Of a stretch of DNA of 64,000 bases, positions 34,451 through 45,832 are shown piece after piece. The notes under the pieces were generated by a model, which worked only from the letters and a program-made list of their open reading frames with translations, did not search any database and was not told the DNA's origin. Source of the DNA: Toxonevra muliebris (Eukaryota; Arthropoda; Insecta; Diptera; Pallopteridae); contig OY829330.1 in the NCBI GenBank assembly GCA_963691655.1, forward strand, positions 17,190,869 to 17,254,868, written 5' to 3'. The position numbers and the translations under genes were made by a program. Positions within the stretch are counted from its first letter, which is position 1. Each line of letters opens with the position of its first letter.

Positions 34451-35691
34451 TTCAGAACTCATTCTATTGGGAAAATTTATCGCAAAGAAAATAAATAAAA
34501 AGCTGTCAACAAGAGAAAATATCAGGGACATTTACTCCAAAGTGCACTATTTCAGTTTTAGATGCGTTCACACTGTAGGGTATAACATTACTTTTTTACT
34601 CCGTTACTCAGCACTTTACGAGTGAATAAGGCTATTGTTTGTATCTTTTACACAAAGCTTTCAAGGAGACATATCCATTGATCGGGATAGAGACTTGAAT
34701 TTTTTATTTTATAATACATCTGTTTAAGCCATATTCCTTCTTTCAGTGTATTTATCTTTTATCTAAATCAATATATTTAAATTCGAATATAGCTGTTCGC
34801 TTTTTGCAAGAAACCGTTGTTAGAAAAAGCTTTTCTTTACATCGGTTCTATGATGCTAGCTTATGTCCGTTTTGACATCCTTGTTAATAATCACTCTTGA
34901 TACCTTTTTCAACAAGCGAACACGTAAGCATTTATATTACCAATAAAACCTCAAACTTTAATACAATATAAAACCCTTGTGTTATATTTTTTCTTATTTT
35001 TACTTTGCGAGCACACCTGGGAGATTTTGCTTTGAATCCAGCCAATGCATTAACAACATCTTTAAATGATCTTTTTGTTTTTCAATTTGGTTCAATAGTT
35101 TTGCTGTAAATGGCGTCCAAAAAAAAATCGCCATTTTAATCGGCGGGTGTCATAGAAGTCCTCCGGGTGCTCTAAAATAAAGAATCAATAAAAATCTGAA
35201 AATATACATCATTTTCTGTAAGATAGACTATTATGAAGCTATAATAACAAAAAATTACCATTTGATTTTAATTAAAAAAAAACGAATTTTGGCCCGAAGT
35301 GGCTCCTTCTAAGAGCTGTAAAAACAAAAATAAGCAATCTACGATCGTAATAACAGTCTATCTTATAAAAAAATATTTTGGAACAAAATGAGCCTAGGTA
35401 AAACAAGATCCATCAAATATTTCAAAAGTTGGAACACCCGCCAATTTGAATAAGTATGTTTCGGGAAAAACGCGTTTAAAGAATCGTGCAGCTGTCGCGC
35501 GGTTACGAAATTCATATAAATGCGTATATTTCAAAAACCATTTTTTTTTATAAAACTTTAGACACGTATTTTAGATACTATAAGGAATATATTTATGCAA
35601 AAAAAAAAAATTTGTTTTACCCGAGCAACGGACATGTCTATTGACACTTACCCATTTTGCATGATGGCATGGAACAGAGTCGTCAATTGCG
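34451..35691. other. No gene recognised
   Basis: AT-rich; no domain, repeat pair or tRNA-like box found. Confidence 0.45.
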
Positions 35692-35960
35692 TTCTCCGAT
35701 ATGGACGTGAAGTCGGAAAAATGGGGTTTTTAGAAGCTATTAGGAAATTTGTTTATCTTAACAGATAGGAATTTGATGACTAAAGCTATTAAGCATAAAA
35801 AGGTAAACCATTTTTACATATACACTTATCCAACTTCCCCTACCCTTCCTCTTGAAAATGGGGTTTTATACTCCCTTTTCGTTAAATGACTGATAAAAAA
35901 AACCTTTGAGGAAACTGTTATACTATCTTTGGAGAAAATTTCGCGCATAAGATAAAAGTT
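35692..35960 (+). repeat. Dispersed ~270-bp repeat, direct copy of 15822-16110
   Basis: Shares GAAGTCGGAAAAATGGG, CTCTTGAAAATGGGG and TTTGAGGAAAC in order with 15822-16110. Confidence 0.7.
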
Positions 35961-36287
35961 GAAGTTCTTTTGCACTGTGCTATTATATATAAAGAAATTA
36001 CTTAACTTCAAGTGTAAAAATAAATGAAATTATTTATTTTTCAAAGTTTCTTAAAAAACTATATGCTACTTATTTGATATATAACAGCCTTAGAAGAAAA
36101 GAATAACCTGCAAAACATTTTTAAAAAACACAAATACAAAAATGTGATGTGAATAAGACTGATAGAATTTTTCTGAGCGTAAAAACCAAACATGTAAGCA
36201 GTAAGAATAAAAACAAAATATGATTTCAACCAACATACACATATGTGAGGTATTTCAATATTCAAAATGTCCTTTTCATAAAACAGT

Positions 36288-36360
36288 CGTCTGTGGCTAA
36301 GTGGTTGAGTCATAGCTTTTGCAACCGGAATTTTGCGGGTTCAAACTCCGGCTACTAAAT
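36288..36360 (+). mobile_element. tRNA-like sequence (SINE head or tRNA pseudogene)
   Basis: TGGCTAAGTGGTTGAGTC (box A-like, 36294-36311) and CGGGTTCAAACTCCGGC (box B and T-arm, four of five T-stem pairs possible) have the spacing of a tRNA. The 3' side runs into T8-9 at 36359-36370, a pol III-type terminator. The acceptor ends do not pair well, so a functional tRNA is unlikely. The A box resembles serine- or leucine-type tRNAs (inference). Confidence 0.55.
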
Positions 36361-36464
36361 TTTTTTTTTCATTTTGTTTGTTGGAATATTTAAATTTTTC
36401 ATTTTATTTTTATGTGCTGTATTATTTCCAATTATTTGAGTGCAAGTAATGAATATATAGAGGA

Positions 36465-36790
36465 CATTCTCTGTCAACGGGCCAAAATTGGTTAATTTTA
36501 GGGCATGTTTGGGCTCAAATTAAAGCTTATTATCTATAATCTAATGTTAACTTCCATGGGAAATGTGACGTGTTGTCCCTAATCTCAAAAAAAGTCCAAA
36601 AAGCTGTTTTTCGGGTTTTACGCTTACCCAAGTCATCATAAAACGACGAGAAAAGCTTATTTTAGTGTAATTTCAGTTGCTGAATATAAATCTAATATTA
36701 TTTTCCACGGAAATGTTACGTGTTGTCCCTAACCTCAAAAAATGAAAAAATCCCAAAAAACATCAGAAAACTTCCCGAAAAACGACGTGA
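36465..36790. repeat. Dispersed repeat, inverted copy of 3830-4350
   Basis: Contains GTGTTGTCCCTAA twice, CCAAGTCATCATAAAACGAC and CAAAATTGGTTAA, mirroring 3830-4350. It lacks ~30 bp present there. Confidence 0.7.
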
Positions 36791-38305
36791 ACTTAGTAGG
36801 TCTTTGTTTCTTTTGCGGTGCTTAATTAGAGTGAAAAAAAAATGTTTTTAATTCTTTACGACGAATTAAAATTTTTCATAAGTTGAAATATTAGACGGAG
36901 TTTACTCTGCAAATCCAATATTCGACATTTTTTACTTTCCTTATGAGAAGAAAAGAAAAATTATTAGCCATTTTTTCTAACATTTATATGTATAATGATC
37001 TCTAATGAAAAAAAAATGTAGGCTATGCTTCTTGCCTATTTCTTATGCAAGTTTTTATAAGTGCTGTGGTAGAAAATATCCTTTCTGAGTGCAGTAATTA
37101 AAAATATTTGAAAATAGTAGTTACTGCACCAAACGAAATGGTCTTAATTTTTACTGCTTATATTGTATGACAGCATAGGCCGACAAAATTTTTACCCATA
37201 AACCAGACTATACTTATCCAAAGGATTTCGACGCGCTGAATTCGAATCTGGCCTCAATTTTTGCTTTATCACGTATGGTTTTTTAGATATCTTAACCTAG
37301 AAGTGCAAGAAGTACAGTTTTTGCTCATTTTTAAGGTTATGTAGCACGGCCGATCCTATTTTCTTTCAAAAATTATTGATAGCATCTTAAAGTACTAGCC
37401 TTTCTCTTCAAAATAACGTTGAGTTTGCTCAAATATCTTTTCGCTGAGATATCGCATTTTTAAATTTTCATGTACGTGGATTTTTCTACGTTTGAGAATT
37501 CATACACATTATACAGTCTATTGATCTCGTTGCAAGTAGATATCATGTGCGCGCCGCTCGAAGCCGGGCGACTTTAGTAGAAGTTGTTTTGTTGTTATTT
37601 GAATATCTCGAAAACTATATCTCATCCCACTCTGAAATTTTTACACAATTTTCCTTACACATTAATAAATATTTACAGACCTAAAAAAAATGTCCAAATT
37701 CGGAAAAATTTAATTTGTTTAAAATTTTCAGAATTCATATATTGAATAACAAAAACAATTTTATCTTCATATTTTTTCGATAAGTTTGTGTGATATACAA
37801 ACTTTTATTGATTGAAAATTGCAATGTTTAGTTTTTGAGTAATTAGGGATTAAAAAACGTTACATTTTTTACAACTCCAAGACTTTAGATTTATCGTAAC
37901 TTGAAAATAAAAAACATAACATTGAAATAAAAAATACGTGTCGATTAATTTTTTCTCAAGAATGCAAGAAAAAATTTTGCTTGAAATTAAAATTTTAGTT
38001 GTAAATCTGACATGGAACCACCCATATGTACTTTATTTATATACATACATTTTGTAAAAGGTTCATTTATAAGAAAACATGTCTTGTATAATCTACATCT
38101 TGACGACAAATCGGACATTTAAATTTTCCATATCGTCCGCAATACACTGCGCCTGCAATTTGAAACTTTTAAATGCTTGCATAGTAGTGTTGCCATATTT
38201 TTTTGGACGAAAACTGTAAAAAATTAAAAAAAAAACTCTATTTTGAAAAAAAAATTTAACCTAGAAAAAACGAAAAAATTGGGTTGAATCTTTTTTCTCG
38301 AATTT
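36791..38305. other. No gene recognised
   Basis: AT-rich sequence without identifiable element or gene. Confidence 0.45.
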
Positions 38306-38400
38306 CCATTCCATTCGTGTATAAATATAACTCGCACAACATGAATGGATGCGGAAAGATCGGCCATGGCCCTCCAGGGGCTGTTGTGCTATAATTGTAG
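38306..38400 (+). repeat. Dispersed ~95-bp repeat (direct copy at 45238-45330)
   Basis: Shares TTCCATTCGT, AAATATAA, ACACAACAT-like sequence, GGCCCTC and GCTGTTG in the same order and spacing with 45238-45330. Confidence 0.7.
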
Positions 38401-38494
38401 TTTTTTACCTAACGATTTTGTATAGCTTGTAATTTAAAAATATTTATTGTTGTACTGGGATTAATTTTCTAAAAAAATAAATTCAACCAAAAAT

Positions 38495-38700
38495 TTTGAC
38501 CGAATTTCAGACTAAAACCAAGATTTCAATAAAAAATTCATACCAAAAATCATACCGATTTTCAGACTAAAACTTAGATGAAATGCAGTTCGAAATTCAG
38601 ACTAAAAATCAGATCAACAGCTCCAAAAGTCATCCCGATGTTTAGACTAAAACTTTGAGCGTATTCAGACCAAAATTCAAACCAATATTCAAACATATTC
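38495..38700. repeat. Degenerate tandem array of TTTCAGACTAAAA-like units
   Basis: TTTCAGACTAAAA or TTCAGACCAAAA-type words occur about seven times at irregular 20-45 bp spacing. The array ends at the hairpin that follows. Confidence 0.65.
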
Positions 38701-38702
38701 GA

Positions 38703-38881
38703 GATGATTTGAAGTTTAGTTCTTAATTCTTAATTTCTGTTGTATATTTTGGTCGGCTTTGGTTTGATTTAAACCAAAATTATCTGAATTTCGGTCTAAA
38801 AATTGGCTTGAGTTTAAATCAAACCAAAGCAGACCAAAATATACAACAGAAATTAAGAATTAAAAATGAAACCTCAAATCA
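38703..38881. repeat. Hairpin with ~70-bp arms
   Basis: 38703-38773 and 38812-38881 are reverse complements with few mismatches. Both contain TTTCTGTTGTATATTTTGGT or its mirror, and GGTTTGATTTAAA or its mirror. The loop is 38 bp. The words in the loop (TTTCGGTCTAAAA) resemble the preceding tandem array. Confidence 0.8.
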
Positions 38882-38951
38882 CCTATATGAGGTGTTGCAA
38901 CCCTCATATCCCCCCCAAATCCGCAATTGCCGCTTGGTATATTAAATTCAG

Positions 38952-38985
38952 GAGCGGATACAAGGGGGCGGGGGGGGGGGGGAAA
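38952..38985. repeat. GCGGATACAAGGGGG followed by a long G run
   Basis: GCGGATACAAG leads into 5 G, C and then a run of about 13 G. The same GCGGATACAGG word ends the repeats at 43600-43618 and 45838-45852, so this may be the terminal remnant of that family. Confidence 0.5.
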
Positions 38986-39526
38986 GATTTTCACGCACTT
39001 AAAAATTTAATAACTTAAACAGGCAAAAAGGTGAACATAATTAGTTTTGTTGTTTTTAGTTATTACGATTTACTTTCTATTATAAGAATAAGGAATAACC
39101 TTGCTCATTAAACCACTTTCCTTTTCAGTGGAAATGTGCTGAAATAATAATGATACCTAAAGTAAATAAACCTGAAAACTCAGTGTCCTCATATAGACCT
39201 ATAAGTTTGCTGGCAATATTCTCGAAAATATTCGAAAGAATACTCTTGAGTAGATTGCTAATATAACTAGAAAATAAGAATATAGTTCCGGATCACCATT
39301 CGTCATAAGCACGGAACTCTTGAGCAATATCATCGCATAGTGAATATTGTCACTGACTTTCTGGAACGCAAAAAATATTGCTCTGCCATATTTTTGGACA
39401 TTCAACAAGCGTTCGACAGAGTTTGGCATCAAGGGCTATTATTCAAATTAAGAAATTTACTTCGTTTTATTTGGTCTTAAAGTCCTATCTACATGAAAGA
39501 TCATTCTATGTCAAAGTAAATGACGA

Positions 39527-41188
39527 AACATCAGCCATTTTTATTATTTATTATTATTATTTATTTATAATCGGTAGTACAATAAGAATTAGTTCTTTTA
39601 AAGTACATCAAGGATTAACAAAATATAAAAAAAAGGAAACAGTACAGTCAAACTTATATGCTATACATAATACTTATAAACTAAAATTATAAATTAATTA
39701 TTGCAAATTAGGATAGAAGACAGAAAGTTAGTTAGAAATACAAAAAAGTGAGTGAGAGAGAGAAAAGTATAGGTGAGAAATGTAAAATTAAAGAGTTAAA
39801 ATGCCTTGGAGTAATGTTGGAAGACTGCATTCTTGAAGCTACTTGTATTAGCCATTCGTTGAAGGTGGGTTGGAAGTGAGTTCCATAGTCTAATGGCGTT
39901 AATGAAAAAGAATCGGCTAGAATTAAGATGGTTAAACCTAGGAATAACCAGTTGAGGCGACCTAGTGGAGTGGAAGAATTGTAATTTATCATACAAATAT
40001 GTTGGAGTTTTCGAGTGAATGATCCGGTGCAGAAAAATTAAATTACGAATGTCCAAATAGTCAGTTAATTCAACTCCAAGAATGCAAGTAGCTCTATAAG
40101 ATATATGGTCAAAACGTTGTAGCCCATAGGCATATCGAATCGCATTGTTAAACGCTAGTGCAAGTTTACGTTGTGAAGCGGAGTCTAGTTTACTAAAAAC
40201 AACATTAAAATAAGTAATATGGGGGACAATTAACTGTTTTACAAGGTTAACTCTAAGTGCAGGAGGAGTATATACAGCAGAAAACCGAAGTGAGCGTAGA
40301 GCATAATAGATTTTAGATACAACGCCATTTATGTGGTCACAGCATGTTAGCTTAGAGTTAAGGATGAAACCAAAGCTCATGACCCTATCAACAAGTTCAA
40401 GTTGTGAATCCCCAATAGAAATAGGTGGAATAACCAGAGAACCTGTAGTCTTCCTCGAGATAGGCAAGATTTTGGATTTCAAAGGGTTAATACGCAAATT
40501 GTTATTGTCAGCCCAGGTCTTTAATACATGGAGGTCAGAATTAAGCTTACTGATCATATCGTCAATGTGTGCAGGGTCGCAGGAGATATATACTTGAATA
40601 TCGTCAGCATATGCATGAATCTTAGAATGCTTACATACAGTTAAAATGTCATTAATAAATATTGAAAATAGTAAAGGTCCTAAAATAGACCCCTGTGGTA
40701 CACCAGCAGGGATCACAGATAGTGATGAAATGTCATCTCCAACTTTTACTTGCTGTAACCGGTTATTAAGATAGCTAGCAATTAGGCTAATAGCACCTTT
40801 GCTGAAATTAAAGTAATGCTTCAACTTGTGACAGAGCATGCTGTGACATACTGAGTCAAAAGCTTTGGAAAAGTCAAGGAGGCAAAGAAGAGTTAATTTA
40901 TCTTGGTCAAGCGGGATACGTATATCGTCAATAACTTTTAAAATAGCAGTAGTGCAGCTATGGCCAGCACGGAACCCAGATTGCAGGCACGAGAGAAGCT
41001 GATTGCTATGAACATAGGCAGTAATTGTATCAGCGATCAAGTGTTCACAAACTTTACCCAAGGCAGGCAGTATGCTAATTGGTCTGAAGTCCTTGGGTTC
41101 ACGAGCGGCAGTGTTTTTCGCGATAGGGATAATGGTAGCAATTTTCCAATAATAACAATAATAATAAAATAATAATAACATCAGCCAT
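39527..41188. mobile_element. Target-site duplication of the inserted LINE
   Basis: AACATCAGCCAT at 39527-39538 is repeated at 41177-41188. Removing one copy and the insert rejoins the jockey reading frame (DETSA then ICQIKAG). Confidence 0.9.
39539..41176 (-). mobile_element. 5'-truncated LINE with open reverse transcriptase
   Basis: On the minus strand the insert runs from 41176 to 39539 and ends in a TTATTATTTATTA-type tail at 39539-39580. The frame is open from about 41150 to the stop at 39796, about 450 codons. It begins at KIATIIPIAKN in the fingers of the RT. Blocks in order: DFRPISILPALGKVCEHLI, LLDFSKAFDSV, AGVPQGSILGPLLFS (about 40660-40710), AYADDIQVYI (40600-40614, catalytic Asp pair kept), and the thumb region. 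The apparent start codon at 41214 lies in the host jockey element and is not genuine. Endonuclease and ORF1 are lost by 5' truncation. Looks like a CR1/L2-like clade (uncertain). Confidence 0.9.
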
Positions 41189-41339
41189 ATGTCAAATAAA
41201 AGCCGGAATACCACTGGGTGATGTTCTGGGTCCTGCTCTTTATTAAATTTTTACCTTTGACTTGCTTGAAACTGATGTTGTTCTGCCACAGAAGCTGCTA
41301 CAAAATAAAGGTGACTGCAGACAAGTCATCAAATATCAC

Positions 41340-41988
41340 CAATGCAGTCGCTGACACTTCAATTGAAGTTTTTTACTTCACTTTCAAGCCTGACACCTCG
41401 CTTCCTCTTTCATAAAAACACTTCGGTTTTCTAGTTTCAATGAAAAACTAAAATCTAAGTATGCTCATCTCTGTAATATGCTCCGACTGTGTTTGAATTT
41501 ATATTTCATATAAAAAGTAAAAAGATACCATTTAGCATATATCCTTTAGTACAATTTGAGACCTTTTGTTTTTATTTAAATACCTATGTAGCAACACTGA
41601 TGACGAACTGTCATACAATTTATTAGAATTTGGTTGAAAATGAAGAGGTAGATGATTTAGAAAGCGAGTGGAGGATTTCATTTATAAATAATTTTGTGCA
41701 AAAAGGTGACAGTTTCGAAGAATTCTGCCATTTTGTTTTTGGCCTGAAAAAATCCTTAAAACAAATTATGTGTCCTCATTCAAGAAGTTTTGTCGGAGCC
41801 TTATTGTATCTGCCACACAGTAGCGCTCCACCAAAAGTTTTTTTTCACAAACTGTAAGCACAAAAACCAGATAAATTTTGAAAATATGTCATTATCTTAT
41901 TAAGCTTCAAAAACACTTCACTTTTTTAAAAATCCCTTCGTTTTTTAAGAATTTCACTTCACAAAAAAATTTCAAGACGACAGCCCTG
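41340..41988 (+). mobile_element. hAT-like non-autonomous element with 8-bp TSD (649 bp)
   Basis: AATATCAC at 41332-41339 is repeated exactly at 41989-41996, and excising one copy restores the jockey frame (ADKSSN then ITFSLRRGE). The element begins CAATGCAGTCGCTGACACTT and ends GACGACAGCCCTG; the termini are imperfect inverted repeats (CAGKGCTGTCG). A partial relative lies at 19447-19727. No transposase is seen; the 75-codon frame at 41630-41857 is not recognised. Confidence 0.85.
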
Positions 41989-42365
41989 AATATCACGTTT
42001 TCATTAAGAAGAGGGGAATGTGCTCCGTTAAATCTGATTGGAATTACTATCCCCAAACTTAACAGTGTTAAATATTTAGGATTATACCTTGATAAAAGAT
42101 TAAATTGGAAAGAGCATATAAAAGCGAATAGACTACACCTCAACATAAAAACAAAACTAATGTACTGGCATGTATTGGGTCCGAAATAAAAGCTGAGTCT
42201 TGAGAACAAACTAATACTTTATAAAACGATATTGAAACTAGTTTGGACAAACGGAGTTCAATTGTGGGGTATCACTAGTAATTCAAACTTTGAAATACTA
42301 CAACGCTATCAATCCAAAACACTGAGATTCTTAGCAAAAGCACCCTGGTTTGTAACTAAGTAATA

Positions 42366-42954
42366 ACGCATTGCACAAAGACCCAAATATTCTAAAGGTA
42401 AAACAAAAAACAAAGCTAGTGAATACAGGCTTTGTTTTTTGTTATCACATTTGCTAGTATATCAAAATTAATAAAGCTCAATATCACTTTGGGAAGATAT
42501 TTTTTATATTTTCTCCCAGCTTCTATTTGCATATCTTTTGAAGTTTTAATGGTATTATTACATTTAATTTTTTTTTTATTTTATAAATATATATATTATT
42601 TATATTAGATTGAATCATTTTAGCTCTCCTGTTTCTGTTACTAATGTAATACGAGGTTTATGAAATCCTCTTGTTACATAATTATAAATTTTGGAAATTA
42701 AGAGCTTTTATAAGGTAACCTCGGCCAAGGATAAACCATTTTCAGTTCATAGCTGACAGCATTTTCTTTGTCTCTTTAGCATTCAATGCTGTCAGATGTA
42801 GACTCAAAAACGTACTAAACACTGCTCCCAAACAAATTCAAAATTTTTACAAATTTAGAGATTTTTGTGTGAAAGAACTTAAATTGTATTTGTTTTCCAT
42901 GATAAGCACATTTTCCTTTGGCATGAAGTGTGTAAGAATTAAAACAATACAAAT
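42366..42954. other. No gene recognised
   Basis: AT-rich. It may include the 3' untranslated part of the jockey element, but no tail is visible. Confidence 0.45.
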
Positions 42955-43620
42955 TTTATATGGGTCCAGGCCACCTCAGTGGCTTGATGGATGAGTGCTT
43001 GACTGGGCTTCCAGCTACGTCAGATTCGATTCCCAGATGGGGTCAAATTCTTTAAAAATCTCCAAATGGTTTGCTCTAATAAAATAAATCACTTCTGTGA
43101 TTTAGTAGTTAAATGCTTGACTCGAGTACCAATTCAATAAGTTCGATTCTCAGGTAGAAAATTGAAAACACCAAAAAAAAACAAAATTATAGGTTTCGGG
43201 TCAATATAAGAAAAATCCCAAATGGGAAAGAGAAAATCTGAATACAGGGTAGGAATCAGCGACCTTGAATTATTCTTAAATTTCTATTAACTCTGATCCA
43301 TTATAAACCAATCTGAAACCAAAAACTGAATAAATGATCCCTATTGTTAATATTTTCCACGGTCCTTTACCTTGGAAATAGATCATAGAAATTGAGAAAT
43401 GATTTGCTACAAGAACAGGTTTTTCCCAAAGTGCGTAACGTTCCAGTATGTTTTCACACGGCCATACCTTCGAAGTTATTAGACATCGAAATAAAGTTTA
43501 TGAATAAGCAAAAAAAAATGGCTACGTACGTAACGCTCCAGTCCGAGATTTGGTTCATATGGCGAGTTTTTATTTTTTATTTCCCCTCCCAAAAATGTAT
43601 CCTGTATCCGCCACTGTTAA
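42955..43620 (+). mobile_element. ~650-bp repeat with two tRNA-like units, copy 1
   Basis: Unit 1 (about 42970-43045) reads CAGTGGCTTGATGGATGAGT (box A-like) and GATTCGATTCCCAGAT (box B-like). Unit 2 (about 43088-43165) reads CTGTGATTTAGTAGTTAAAT and AGTTCGATTCTCAGGT. The rest runs through GTTTCGGGTCAATATAAG, ATACAGGGTAGGAATCAGC, CTTTACCTTGGAAATAGATC and a poly-A stretch. It ends with CCTGTATCCGCCACTG at about 43600-43615. The whole is mirrored at 45833-46490. Two tRNA heads suggest a dimeric SINE, but the GTATCCGCCACTG end is like a DNA-element terminus, so the nature is open. Confidence 0.75.
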
Positions 43621-45237
43621 ATTCCATATATTTTAAGTTTATTCTTGTTTTAAATTCTTCCCTAAAGTCTTCCAAAAATTAATGGAAAGTTTTCCTTTTA
43701 GAAGTTTACAAAAAGGGTTTCGATTAAATTCTCTTAAAGCGTCGAACTGTGTTTGGAACTCCAATCTCGTTAAAATATTCTTCAAAATCTTACCTCAGGT
43801 AGGCTAATATCGTTCAGTTTGTAGTCCATAATGATGCCGTACCCATTGAGGTAGATTGAGAGAGTTAAAATCGGATTCACTATATTGCCTCAGGCACTAA
43901 GATTAGCAACTTCTATTACTCAATAGAAGTTGCTAATCTTAGTGCGCGAATATCATTCAGTTAAAATTATGTATATTAAGATCCCGCACCTTTTAAGGGA
44001 GATTTGTGGATGAAAATTATTCTCCAAAAGAGAAAATCCTTCTCAGCAGATGCTTTTAGACTTTGTATATATATAGATGAAGATAAATTGTAAAAATCGT
44101 TAATTTGTTTCTTCATACATTTTTGTTAATTCTCTAGTTTTTGTACGATTTTTTTTTTTGTCTTTTTTTTGCAAATATGAAGAAACACATATGGGACAAT
44201 AAAAAACAGAAAATGTTTTTTCCCAAGCATAAAAAACATACATCGATATTATATCAATTAATCAAAGTTCCCCTTTTCCCAATTCCACCCTTATAGTTGC
44301 AGTGCGCTGCACTTGTGCCTGTTTCCTTTCTTTCTTTAGGCTTTTGTTTTTTTTTTTTTTTTTGAGTTTTATTTATGCATTTAATGTGTATATGTGTATA
44401 CATTTTTTTACATTTTACCCCCAAAGTTTTTTTTTTTAAATTTGGTTTGATATAATTTTAGTGCCAACTGTTGTTGTTGATGTTGTTATTGTTGTCGATT
44501 CTGTTGCTGTGCTGTTGCCAGGCATGATATTTTCTGTACAATTGTACTTATTTAGTACAATTTAAATTATTTTTTCAGTACAATTTTTATTATTTACACC
44601 AAGAGTTTTTTTGAAAACAATATGTACTCATCGGATTCAAGGGGGAGGGGGGAGCGGTGAATTTTGCGGTTTATTACTTGTTTTTGTACGATCAAGTGTT
44701 TATAAAACTTACAAGACAAAATAAATTAAAAGTTAGATATTTCCCTAACAAATAGAATAAATATACTACTCTTTCAATAAGGGCATAAAACATCAACAAA
44801 CACACTTATAGTCTATAAAAATTCGTCCTACATTTCCAATACCTTACCGAAAAATGTATTCTAAATCAAAAACTAAAATGAGTACCTTCTGCACTCGTCA
44901 CATGATGGGATAACATTCATTACTCATTTTTGTTTACTTCATTATAAAAATAAAAGTTTTCGTTTATATGGTCTAAAAAGTGCAACCATCGGTTTTTTAA
45001 ACTTATTATTTTCTTATTTTTTTCAAATCCATTAAAAAGGAGAAATTTGAAGGCGTATAAAGTATTTGTAAGCTTTTTTGCATAACCTTAAGAAAGAAAA
45101 TAGATATATTAAAAAAAAAATATTAAACTTATCATCGAAATTTGTTCCTGAATGTTTGGAAAATATAAAAATAATAAAAAATTAACTAAGTGAACATTTC
45201 ATTCACTTCACCGTTTGGATTCGACATAATATTGTAA
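43621..45237. other. No gene recognised apart from a hairpin
   Basis: AT-rich with homopolymer runs (A, T) and a GTTGTT-rich patch at 44470-44520. A G-rich word CAAGGGGGAGGGGGG lies at 44638-44652. No coding motif. Confidence 0.45.
43894..43945. repeat. Perfect 24-bp hairpin with 4-nt loop
   Basis: 43894-43917 and 43922-43945 are exact reverse complements, separated only by ACTC. The symmetry does not extend beyond the arms. Nothing at either side identifies it as the end of an element. Confidence 0.9.
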
Positions 45238-45330
45238 GTCCCTTCCATTCGTACACAAATATAATTTACACAACATCAATGAATGCGAAAAGCTCGGTGT
45301 AGGCCCTCTATGAGCTGTTGAGTCATAAAA
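45238..45330 (+). repeat. Dispersed ~95-bp repeat, copy of 38306-38400
   Basis: Direct match to 38306-38400 with about one difference per seven bases. Confidence 0.7.
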
Positions 45331-45469
45331 GAAAACAAGAACATTTCTTTTCCAATATTTTTAAAATAGCCTAATAGCCGGTTCCACACTTCTCTGCTGG
45401 TGAAGAAAACATTTTTTCAACTTCGATTTCAATAAAAACATAATACATTAGGATTTTTTGGAAAGTAAT

Positions 45470-45832
45470 GGTTCTGATTAGAGAAGTCAATCGGGAAAAT
45501 TATACCTATACCTAATGCAAATGGAGCATTCAGGGCAATAGCAATTTTGTCGTATGTGTCTAAAGCTTTCGAAAAATCATGCATAAGCAAATGAGTAACT
45601 AACTACCTTTTACGAAATTGGCTAATCGCCGAGTAGCAATCTGGCTTCAGGCCAAAAAGACTGCCTTTATTGACGTCTCAGAAGATTTAAGATCAGCATT
45701 AGATGCTAATAAAATAACAACACTGATCACTTCTTGATCACTCCAAAGCGTTTGATTCAGTGAACCACGAAACAATATTTCTTAAACTGAAAAATTTTTT
45801 TGCTTTTCCAATACTGCAGTCGATCTTCTTAA
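45470..45832 (+). pseudogene. LINE reverse transcriptase fragment
   Basis: The plus strand reads IIPIPNANGAFRAIAILSYV and SKAFEKSCISK, then NYLLRNWLIAE and QSGFRPKR, then LDHSKAFDSVNHETIFLKLK. These are RT fingers and palm blocks 1-3 in order. Frame shifts and stops interrupt it. It is cut off at 45832 by the repeat that follows, before the GVPQG and YADD blocks. The residues differ from the jockey fragment at 39 kb, so it is another LINE lineage. Confidence 0.85.

Larger units (their letters stand above)
39125..42365 (+). pseudogene. jockey-clade LINE reverse transcriptase, interrupted twice
   Basis: The first part (39125-39538) reads WKCAEIIMIPKVNKP, SSYRPISLLAIFSKIFERIL and IFLDIQQAFDRVWHQ (from 39388), then SFYVKVNDETSA. 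It resumes at 41177 with CQIKAGIPLGDVLGPALY. It passes a deletion that removes the YADD block and continues KVTADKSSN, is split again at 41339, and resumes at 41989 with ITFSLRRGECAPLNL. The end reads NSVKYLGLYLDKRLNWKEHI and LRFLAKAPWFVT, the C-terminal thumb of jockey RT. It carries frameshifts and stops. Element 1 of a three-layer nest: one LINE at 39539-41176 and one hAT-like element at 41340-41988 sit in it. 5' endonuclease and ORF1 are absent. Confidence 0.9.

Noticed and set aside
15744..35972. CACAGTG at 15744 and its mirror near 35968 as Transib or RSS-like termini
   Set aside because: A 7-bp word is expected by chance several times in 64 kb; no 12/23 spacing, nonamer or paired terminus was found.
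36288..36360. A functional tRNA gene
   Set aside because: Box A and box B are present but the acceptor stem does not pair and the T-stem is imperfect. The other tRNA-like units fail in the same way and lie in repeats.
41150..41214. ATG at 41214 as the start of the 472-codon RT
   Set aside because: The first ~20 codons come from the interrupted jockey element and a TAA/TTA microsatellite; the LINE itself starts at 41176 and is 5'-truncated.
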